Shown piece by piece: positions 8,352 to 15,361 of a DNA stretch of 64,000 bases (positions are counted from its first letter, which is position 1; each line of letters begins with the position of its first letter). The position numbers and the translations under genes were made by a program. The notes beneath the pieces are model-generated. The model worked only from the letters and a program-made list of their open reading frames with translations. It searched no databases and was not told where the DNA came from. Origin of the DNA: Verrucomicrobiaceae bacterium (GTDB taxonomy: Bacteria > Verrucomicrobiota > Verrucomicrobiia > Verrucomicrobiales > Verrucomicrobiaceae); contig CANIBP010000023.1 of assembly GCA_947466075.1 (NCBI GenBank), forward strand, positions 1-64,000, read 5' to 3'.

Positions 8352-9140
8352 TCAGCGCAGATATAGACTCACCGCTGGTGTGGCAGGGTTGAGCCGATGA
8401 CCGGACGGCAGCAGGACACGCATGGCTTCCAGCAAACGTTCAGCTTCAGGTGCCTCATGATCATAGCCGATACCTCGCAGCTCCACAGTGATGTGTCCCG
8501 GCGGGAACGTTGCCACGAGGTGCCAGCCGAAGCGGCAATGCCCCGCGCTGAGTTTTGCCGTGCGTCCACGCCGCTGCTGCAGCTTGCCCACGGCGTGGCC
8601 CGTCACACGGCAGCGGTAATTGCAGCGCGCCCCGAGGCGCATGCAATCCTTGGGTGCCAGCATGACGCCCGCTGCATGCAGGTAGGCTTTTAGGCTGACG
8701 TTGCCTTCCACCTCTTGCACCTTCCATAGATGTGCCATTTGAACCGCCAGCTTTTTCCGCGTGCTCTCCACTCCGGCCTTCACCTCGCACACGCGCTGCT
8801 GATCGAGATGACGCATACGATATTCGCCTTCACGGCGCAGGGCTGGCAGCACCTCGCCCGTGACCCAGCGCCGGAAGGCTTTCGCCTCCGGCTTGCGGCT
8901 TTGGAAGATGAGCGCATAGAGGCTGGATTCGGAGACGATGACCATGTCTTGTTTTCCGCCAAGGGTGTCGGCTTTTACCGACCCCCTTTCATCGTCGTCA
9001 AGGGATCGGAGATTGTCAGACCCCTTGTTCCCTTGGAAGCCGAGCATTTGGCACACATCTTTAGCGACGAACCAAGGTTCGCCGTCGATGTGAACGGAGC
9101 GGAGTTTGAACTCCGTATTTTGGTATTCGATGATGGTCAT
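8352..9140 (-). CDS. Bro-N domain phage antirepressor
   Basis: This is a 262-residue protein. Residues 1-120 form a Bro-N (baculovirus repeated ORF, N-terminal) DNA-binding domain: EFKLRSVHIDGEPWFVAKDVCQMLGF, then NLRSLDDDERG, MVIVSESSLYALIFQSRKPEAKAFRRWVTGEVLPALRREGEY. These are the hallmark blocks of phage antirepressors. Residues of about 150-262 form a basic, Cys/His-containing region (LGARCNYRCRVTGHAVGKLQQRRGR) with no recognised antirepressor C-terminal domain. Such proteins normally control lysogeny by counteracting a repressor. It is unusual to find one directly upstream of gpF, between regulatory-sized small genes and the head module. Confidence 0.8.
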   Translation of the reverse strand: MTIIEYQNTEFKLRSVHIDGEPWFVAKDVCQMLGFQGNKGSDNLRSLDDDERGSVKADTLGGKQDMVIVSESSLYALIFQSRKPEAKAFRRWVTGEVLPALRREGEYRMRHLDQQRVCEVKAGVESTRKKLAVQMAHLWKVQEVEGNVSLKAYLHAAGVMLAPKDCMRLGARCNYRCRVTGHAVGKLQQRRGRTAKLSAGHCRFGWHLVATFPPGHITVELRGIGYDHEAPEAERLLEAMRVLLPSGHRLNPATPAVSLYLR

Positions 9141-9391
9141 GGCAGTGTAGCTTGGTGGAGGTTGCGGGCGGCCTGATGACTGATGCTGATGAGGCCGCAG
9201 GCGATGAACTCGCCAAAGGATTCATCCGACCAGGATTCTCCGCGCTCAGTGAGGCGGACCAGTTCATTACCCATGAGGAGCAGCAATGCCGCCGCCGCTT
9301 GAGCTTGTTCGTCGCGGCGATTGATGCCGCGCATGAGTTCCATTTCTTTGTCAGCGCTGGCATCATGGCCGGCGCTTGGTGTGTTCTTCAT
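9137..9391 (-). CDS. Small hypothetical phage protein upstream of the antirepressor
   Basis: An 84-residue ORF from the ATG at 9389-9391 (MKNTPSAGHDASADKEMELM). Its stop overlaps the start of the Bro-N gene (ATGA around 9137-9140), so the two are probably translated together. The middle is helical (RDEQAQAAAALLLLMGNELVRLTERGE) and is followed by SWSDESFGEFIACGLISISHQ. There is no recognised domain. A longer upstream start exists but would read through sequence that looks non-coding. Confidence 0.5.
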   Translation of the reverse strand: MKNTPSAGHDASADKEMELMRGINRRDEQAQAAAALLLLMGNELVRLTERGESWSDESFGEFIACGLISISHQAARNLHQATLP

Positions 9392-9464
9392 TTGCTTGGT
9401 AGAAAAAGAAGCCAGCCACCCAAGAGGTGAGACTCTTGTCAGCTCCCAGCACGACCTGGGTTGC

Positions 9465-9611
9465 CTATGGATGACTGGCTTCGATCTTCTGTTGTGTGAA
9501 TCCCGCTCGGCTCGTGACGCCTTGCTTGAAGGATGGGGCCACGATCTCACTCGTGACATTGTCAGAGTGAGATGGGGCGGGTTCACTGGCAAGAAGAAAT
9601 TCATTGAGCAT
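9465..9611 (-). CDS. Very small hypothetical phage protein
   Basis: A 48-residue ORF beginning MLNEFLLASEPAPSHSDNV and ending QQKIEASHP. It starts 11 bases downstream of the 9622-9918 gene and reads in the same direction. No domain is recognised. Support is only spacing and direction. Confidence 0.3.
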   Translation of the reverse strand: MLNEFLLASEPAPSHSDNVTSEIVAPSFKQGVTSRAGFTQQKIEASHP

Positions 9612-9621
9612 TGTCTCGGCC

Positions 9622-9918
9622 TCACATTCCGTGCTTGTATCGTTCGAGGCGGTCATCCGTCCAGAAGTCGGGGTCTTCGGCGGTCTCTTCGATGTGGCGA
9701 AGGAGATCCAGCATGTTGATGATGGTCGAATGAGGCGCGGGTGTGCTGCCCTGCACAAAGCCGCCTTTGATGAGCTTCACCATGACCTCAGCGGATAAGC
9801 CGACTGGCAGCTTCTCGGCCTCGCTGACGCGGAGCCAGGCTTCACGAATGCGCGTGAGTGGAATGTAAGCCGTGCCCTCGCCACCACTGGAGATGGCCGA
9901 ACATCCTGGGCGGCTCAT
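9622..9918 (-). CDS. Hypothetical phage protein at the rearrangement point
   Basis: A 98-residue frame starting at the ATG 9916-9918 (MSRPGCSAIS). The convincing part is EGTAYIPLTRIREAWLRVSEAEKLPVGLSAEVMVKLIKGGFVQG, then STIINMLDLLRHIEETAEDPDFWT, which looks like a small helical DNA-binding or regulatory protein. Its 5' end overlaps the start of the truncated terminase on the other strand by about 26 bases. Either this gene or the terminase, or both, lost its true N-terminus at a junction close to 9.89-9.92 kb. The family is not recognised. Confidence 0.45.
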   Translation of the reverse strand: MSRPGCSAISSGGEGTAYIPLTRIREAWLRVSEAEKLPVGLSAEVMVKLIKGGFVQGSTPAPHSTIINMLDLLRHIEETAEDPDFWTDDRLERYKHGM

Positions 9919-11380
9919 CACCTTTGCCACGGCATCGCTCAACCTCGGGGCCGAGATGCCCGAAAAAGAAGCGCATGTATGGCAGCAATTCCTCCGCGAC
10001 ATGACGGCCTGGGCGGACCAACGCAAGCTTCAGCTCGTCGCGGGCGAACGGCGGCACGAGCACGATGCCGACTCATGGCGCAAGCTGCCTGACGACATCG
10101 ACATTCCGGCGATTGCCGACCTGTTGGAGCATTCCAAATTTGAGGTGCGACTGCGGCACACGAACACGGTTTCAAGCCGCCTCAAAGTCATCGCTGCGAA
10201 CGTGCAGACTGCCCGTGGTTTCAGCGGCACGGTGAAGCTGGACGAGTGCGCCTTTGTGGATGACCTGCAAACGCTGCTCGCCGAGCTGGAGCCCATTTTC
10301 TCGACCGACCCCACGTTCAATTTCCTGATGGCGACGACGCCACCGCCGGACTACGCGCACTACGCCTACGAACTTTTGACGCCGGAGGATGGCAACGAGG
10401 ACTTCGAGCCAAGCGCGGAGGGAACGTGGTTCAAGAATCGTGTCGGACTCTGGGTGCATCGCGTGACGATTGATGACGCAGCACTGGCGGGCCGGAAGAA
10501 TTTTCACCCCGACTCCGGCGCAGAAATCAGCCCCGACGAAGCACGGGAGCTATCCATCGACAAGCAGGGCTGGGATCGCAGCAATCGCCTCACCCGGCCC
10601 AAAGTGGGCACGAGCGCGGTGTCACCTCTCGCGCTCGACCAGGCGCAGCGGAAAGGCCTGGGAAAGGCAGCGGCGGCCTACTGGGACGAAGGCCAGGAGC
10701 TTTTGCCCGCCGGGGCGCTCGATTTCGTGAGCGGCACAGTCGCCCTGGGCTTTGACCAGGCCACGACCACCAACAAGAAGAGCAACCCATCGGCCCTGGC
10801 CATCGGCACCGAAAACGGCGACGTGTTTGAGGTGCCTCTCTGTTTGTGGTGGAAAACGGCCAATCCCAACATCACGACGATGCGCGTCGTCGGCATCATC
10901 AAGGCGCTGCTGGCGATGGACGTGAAGATCAAGAGCCTGTGCATCGACGCCACGAACGAGCGTTTTTATGCCAAACTGCTCAAGGAGGCCGTGGGCGCGC
11001 TGTGTGACGTGCAGCTCATCGTTTCCAGCGAGACCATTGAGACGCCCGAGGGTAAAATCAGTCTCAAAGCCCAGCTCGGCAACGATCTGGCGAACTGCAT
11101 CGAAAGCGGCAAGGCCCTGCTGCCTTTTTCGACCTACATGTACAAGGACTTCATGCGCGTCGTGAAGGACCGGGGCAGCTTTGATGCGACAGTCGGCCCG
11201 AACGGTGAGCATGGTGATACGTTTGACGGGTGCAAGCTCGCCAAGCACGGCCTCAAGGCCGGTGGTGGCGCAGTCGAGATGCTCGACATCCAGCGCGGCG
11301 ACTGGAACGGCGAAGGCCGACGCTCGCCACATCCAAGATGGCGTCCTGACCGCCACGAGGAGGGGCTGCGTTGCTGCTAG
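9893..11380 (+). pseudogene. Mu gp28-like terminase large subunit lacking its N-terminal ATPase half
   Basis: The product (MAEHPGRLIT start, about 495 residues) has the later part of a phage terminase: FSGTVKLDECAFVDDLQTL is Walker B-like with Asp-Glu, FNFLMATTPPPDY is the coupling motif. GTVALGFDQATTTNKKSNPSALAI followed by IKSLCIDATNERFYAKLL and LKAQLGNDLANCIESGKALLP are nuclease-domain blocks with Asp residues. There is no Walker A (GxxxxGKS/T) anywhere upstream. A complete terminase would need about 100 or more additional residues. The sequence before residue 20 overlaps an opposite-strand gene, so the ATPase is cut off and should not package DNA. The remaining frame is intact. Confidence 0.75.
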
Positions 11381-11432
11381 CAAGTCCAGCCTGCCCGGTA
11401 TTTACACGCTCGTCCTTCATCCACTTTGACCC

Positions 11433-12983
11433 ATGGCTAAACGACCCACCAACAAAGAGCTGCTCGCCCGTCTGGACCTCATGGAACGTGAGTGGGCTCC
11501 GCGTAACCTAGCGACGATCAACGATCCGCGCAACGAGCCGCCGAGCACCCTTGTCGGCCTGACCGCCGAGCGTGTGCATGCAGCCATCACGGCTGCCGAG
11601 CAGGGCGACACGCGGCTGTTGTTCTCGATCTATCGCGACGTTTTGATTGCCGACACTCATTTGCAGGGTGTGATTGAAACGCGGCTGCTCGCGGTCATCG
11701 GCGATGACCCGCTGATTTCACCGGCGAACAAAGACAAAGCCGAGGACATCGCCGCCGCTGATGCCATCAAGGGGGCGATTGACAGGCTGCCCGATTTTCT
11801 CGGCGTGTGCCGCGACCTGCTCTGGGGCACCATTTGGCCGCTGGCAGTCGTCGAGCGCACCTACAAACCAGCCGACGTACCCGGCCTAGCACTCGACTGG
11901 GACAGCCTGGCCGCCGTGCCGGACCATCTCTTCCGCTGGACAGAGGGAGTACTGCAAATTGAGGAGACCGACGCAAAAACCGGACGCCTAACGGGCTCCT
12001 TTGTGCGGCCTGACCCAGCTCGATACATCACGCATCGCGGGCATTTGCTGCGAACCGCTGACAACTGGGGCGGCCCGATGCGTGCGCTCTCGTGGTGGTT
12101 TTTCCTCAAGGTCATGGACCGTGAGTGGTGGGTGCGCTTCCTCGACAAGTTCGGCACGCCGTTCATGGTCGGCAAGTTCGACAAGGCCGATGAGAAGAGT
12201 CGGCAGATTTTGGAGCGGGCCTTCCAGCTTTCGAGCAAGATTGGTGGTCTAGCTGTCAACAAGGAGACGACCATTGAGCTGCTCAAGGCCGGGACTGGAG
12301 ACAGCTCGGCGAGCTTCGAGAATTTCTACCGGATCTGCGATGAGGCCATTTCGCGCCGGGTGCTCGGCCAAACGCAATCCAGCATTGCAAGCCCAACGGG
12401 CATCGGCAGCGGGTCGAGCGATCTGCAAGGACAGGTGCGGGGGGACATTTCGAGCCACGACAAGAAGCGCCTGGCGCAGACATTGCGGCAGCAGCTCTTC
12501 AAGCCCTTTTTGCGGCTGAACGGCTTCACGGGCGCGCCGCCCAAAATCACCTTTGGCGGCGAGGAATCCGAGGAGAACACGACGACTGCCACGGTGCTGA
12601 AGGATCTCAAGACGGCGGGCATCCGGCTCGCTGACAAGAGCCTCGCGCTGCTGAGTCAGCGTGTCGGGCTGGAATTGGAGCGCGACCCATCGCCGGACAC
12701 AGGAGCCACGCCTAGCCCAGCAACTACGCGGACCCTTTCAGTGCTGCCAGGCGTCCTGACCCCAGGCGTGGCGGTCGATTCGATCTCTCGGCGGGCGGCG
12801 GCGATACTGACTCAGACCTACCGTGGCAGTCTGGCTCCCGTGCGCGACATCTTGCTGTCTAGCTCGAATCCCGATGAGGCGACAACACGACTCATGGCCG
12901 CGTACGCCGACTGGGACGCCTCGAAGGCTGCCGAGGTTGTTGAGTCAGCTTTCGCCGCTGGAGCATGGAATGGCTTGCAGTAG
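11433..12983 (+). CDS. Mu gp29-like portal protein (DUF935)
   Basis: This 516-residue protein matches the DUF935 portal family, the dodecameric ring through which DNA enters the head. Recognisable blocks are IYRDVLIADTHLQGVIETRLLAVIGDDPLI, LLWGTIWPLAVVERTY, FVRPDPARYITHRG, PMRALSWWFFLKVMDREWWVRFLDKFGTPFMVGKFD and the polar SSASFENFYRICDEAISRRVLGQT segment. The length is normal and both ends look complete. It follows the terminase by 52 bases. It is on the opposite strand from gpF, although portal and gpF are adjacent and co-directional in Mu-like phages. Confidence 0.9.
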   Translation: MAKRPTNKELLARLDLMEREWAPRNLATINDPRNEPPSTLVGLTAERVHAAITAAEQGDTRLLFSIYRDVLIADTHLQGVIETRLLAVIGDDPLISPANKDKAEDIAAADAIKGAIDRLPDFLGVCRDLLWGTIWPLAVVERTYKPADVPGLALDWDSLAAVPDHLFRWTEGVLQIEETDAKTGRLTGSFVRPDPARYITHRGHLLRTADNWGGPMRALSWWFFLKVMDREWWVRFLDKFGTPFMVGKFDKADEKSRQILERAFQLSSKIGGLAVNKETTIELLKAGTGDSSASFENFYRICDEAISRRVLGQTQSSIASPTGIGSGSSDLQGQVRGDISSHDKKRLAQTLRQQLFKPFLRLNGFTGAPPKITFGGEESEENTTTATVLKDLKTAGIRLADKSLALLSQRVGLELERDPSPDTGATPSPATTRTLSVLPGVLTPGVAVDSISRRAAAILTQTYRGSLAPVRDILLSSSNPDEATTRLMAAYADWDASKAAEVVESAFAAGAWNGLQ

Positions 12984-13238
12984 GAGGGAAGCCACAGACC
13001 CTTTGCTGTTAAGCGCACTCAGGAACGTTTGACCCTTTTCACACCTTCTTGAGGTTGTTTAAAGTGTTTCAAACCTGTACTCTGTTTCGCCCGGCATCAC
13101 CACAGGGACACCACCCTAACGCGCTGAACACAGGCACGCATCCAGCACACGCTGGATTTGCAGGGCGATCTGCGGCCAATGCGGGTCTATCTGACCTGAC
13201 AGCACCCGTTTGGAGAAAGCTTGGAACAAACCCGCCTC
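12984..13238. other. Right edge of the prophage, no gene seen
   Basis: These 255 bases between the portal stop and the truncated oxidoreductase hold no convincing ORF. The segment includes a T-rich part (about 13025-13085) and looks unlike the flanking coding sequence. The host gene to the right is cut at about 13,240-13,260, so the prophage/host or deletion junction probably lies here. I found no clear attachment-site repeat or tRNA. Confidence 0.4.
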
Positions 13239-14189
13239 CTAGGAACCCGGCGCGTTGCTGCTCGGTTCATCTAGGGATTCGGTTTGAAGACCGGCATGCA
13301 TCTCAAAGCGGCAGCCGTTGATGGCAAAGTCGGAACGCGTCAGGTTGTAATGCGTTTGCGCCCCGGAAAACGGCAGCACGAAGTCAGACACCTGCAAAAG
13401 ACCCTGGTTCCCGCTGACAACGGCCCGTGGAGCATTCGTGGTGGTAAAGGAGCAGTAGAAAGAGGCGGAAGTGCCGCTGGCAAAGACAAGTGTACCGGAG
13501 AATTCGAGCGGAACCGGCGGGGTATCCGGCGATTGCCGCGTTTCGGCATGAATGCGGCCGGTCACCTGCACCGGCGTGCTGTAGCGCATGGCCCACAAGG
13601 TGAAACGCAGGCAATACCAGCCAAGATCACCCAGACAACCGAGCGGTTCCAGCGCGCCATGCGTGCGGAAGTTCGTGCGCTAAAAATCCGCATCGCTCAT
13701 GAAGCTGAATTGCGAGGCAATGTGACGAATGTTGCCCACCTTTAGGTCCAACACATCGCGCATCCGCTGCAGACGCCGCCCGTGCATGAACATCACGCCG
13801 TCCATAAACTGCACGCGATGCTGTTCACATGCGGCGATGATTTCCTCCACCTCGGCGGCATGGCAACCCACTGGTTTTTCCACCAGTACATGCTTCCCGG
13901 CCTGCGCCGCGCGAATGACCCACTCCTTCCGCAATCCCGTCGGCAGTGGAATATAAACCGCGTCGATATCCGGCCGCGCAAGTAGCGCCTCATAACTCCC
14001 CATCGCCTCGGGCACTACCGCATGAGGTGCGCTGGCCTGACATTCGTCGATGAATGCCTGCGCCCGCACCAATTCACGACTGGCGACAGCCACAAGTGTC
14101 GCGTTTCCGGCTTCGCGGATCGCCTGCCAGTTTTTCCGTGCAATGAATGCGGCACCCAGAATGCCCCAGCGACAGTGCTTGTTTGTCAT
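13239..14189 (-). pseudogene. Gfo/Idh/MocA oxidoreductase with in-frame stop and lost C-terminus
   Basis: Reading from ATG 14187-14189, the N-terminus has the NAD(P)-binding Rossmann start (CRWGILGAAFIARKNWQAI), then DIDAVYIPLPTGLRKEWVIRAAQAGKHVLVEKP, the Gfo/Idh/MocA signature with its EKP motif. A TAG at 13680-13682 interrupts ADADF-stop-RTNFRTHGALEPLGCLGDLGWYCLRF in the same frame. That continuation is clearly family sequence; the position is normally Leu or a similar residue, so one base change explains the stop. The remaining frame ends near 13239 after LQTESLDEP, about 50-80 residues early, with the tail replaced by unrelated sequence beside the prophage. Two independent lesions make it non-functional. 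Confidence 0.85.
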
Positions 14190-14209
14190 ATGCGTTCAGA
14201 AAAGCAGAT

Positions 14210-15067
14210 TCACTTCCGCCACAGCCACTTCATCGCCTCGGGAAATATGCTCCCGCCATGTTTGCTGTTATGTGATCCATCACCAAACGTGAAGGTGTAA
14301 TCGTAGTTCTGGTAGGCCAGCGCCTTGGCCATCTGCTGATTCGCCAGCGGCCATAGGAATTGTCGAGATCGCTACTACCGTCTTGCAGATAAACACGCAG
14401 CGGCTTGCGTTCCGCTAGACGAATAATTGATGGATACACATGCCCGCCTGCGAGATCGACATAGCTGCCGATGGTGGAGAATACCTTCCGGAACTTGTCC
14501 GGGCGTTCCCACGCCACCCGTGAAGGCGCAGATCGCCCCGCTGCTCGCTCCGGCGATGGCCCAACCTTCTGGATTCTCCGTGAGCTTATAATCCTTCTGC
14601 ACCTGCGGGAGGATTTCTTCGAGCAGGAAGCGGACATATGTGTCGCCAAGCGTGTTGTATTCCTTGCCGCGGTTGTTGTTCTTCCACACACTCGGTGGCT
14701 TTGTGTCGCCACTGTGACCGGGATTGATGAAAATCGCGATCGTGGGCTGCATCTCGCCGCTGGCGATGAGATTGTCGAACACCACCGGCACCCGCCATGC
14801 GCCCTTCGAGCCGACGTAATCATGCTCATCTTGAAAAACAATTAGATTCGCCGGTTGTGCTGGTTTGTACTGCAAAGGCACATAGACCCACCAGTCACGC
14901 TTCGCGCCCGCATAGATCTTCGAATCGTGCATCGGCATCGAGATCACCTTCCCTTTCGGCACGTCCGGTTTTTCCTGGGATAACTGTCCCAGCCTGTAAT
15001 CATCCACTGCCAGGGATGGAAGAGTGGTGATAGCGATCAGCTGGGCAAATAGAAATCGTGGGAGCAT
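14210..15067 (-). pseudogene. Enterochelin-esterase-like hydrolase with two frameshifts
   Basis: The gene starts MLPRFLFAQLIAITTLPSLA (secretion signal) at 15067 and shows the alpha/beta-hydrolase esterase pattern: WWVYVPLQYKP, NLIVFQDEHDYV, TIAIFINPGHSG, RFLLEEILPQVQKDYKL, and the nucleophile motif AGASSGAICAFT. After this an extra G near 14515-14525 shifts the frame to VAWERPDKFRKVFSTIGSYVDLAGG. A second shift near 14350, possibly loss of one copy of a 7-base CCGCTGG direct repeat, is needed to reach LANQQMAKALAYQNYDYTFTFGDGSHNSKHGGSIFPEAMKWLW and the stop at 14210. The catalytic His (HGG) is thus out of frame with the Ser. It lies 20 bases upstream of the dead oxidoreductase and was probably co-transcribed with it. 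Confidence 0.85.
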
Positions 15068-15188
15068 GGCCGCGCATCATGGGAATTGGGCTCATGAGCG
15101 TCAAGAAAGATAGCAACCTGGGGCGGCTTAACTTGGAGACGCCTCTGAGCACTTTGCGACCAACCCAGCGAAGAGGCTATAACCTGCC

Positions 15189-15354
15189 ATGAACAACAAC
15201 GCTGCCCCAAACACCTTGGACGGATCCGCAGAGTCAGCGCGAAATAGAGCAGCTCGCAAACAAGCTCAGTGATCTGACCAAGTCGCTGAGGGACTGGCAA
15301 AACAAATGGGATGCAAGGTTTCCTTTGCTCAAACCCCGTCACCGTCTAGTCTGA
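15189..15354 (+). pseudogene. Small coiled-coil-like ORF with a probable frameshift
   Basis: ATG at 15189 reads MNNNAAPNT, then a shifted frame reads PWTDPQSQREIEQLANKLSD followed by LTKSLRDWQNKWDARFPLLKPR and stops at 15352-15354. The second frame has the even amphipathic pattern of real coding sequence but no start codon of its own. A loss of two bases (or gain of one) near 15215 would join the two parts into a protein of about 55 residues. It ends 7 bases before the GreA-like gene. Family not recognised; too short to be sure. Confidence 0.35.
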
Positions 15355-15361
15355 ACGTCCC

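Noticed and set aside
10622..11383. Minus-strand frame of 253 codons across the terminase
   Set aside because: Antisense to the terminase nuclease domain, no recognisable motif.
12984..13238. Attachment site or tRNA at the prophage edge
   Set aside because: I found no cloverleaf and no repeated core matched to another place in the window; the left end of the prophage is outside.
13680..13682. TAG in the oxidoreductase as a recoded amino acid (pyrrolysine)
   Set aside because: No such machinery is visible, the family needs none here, and the gene is also truncated, so a plain nonsense mutation is simpler.
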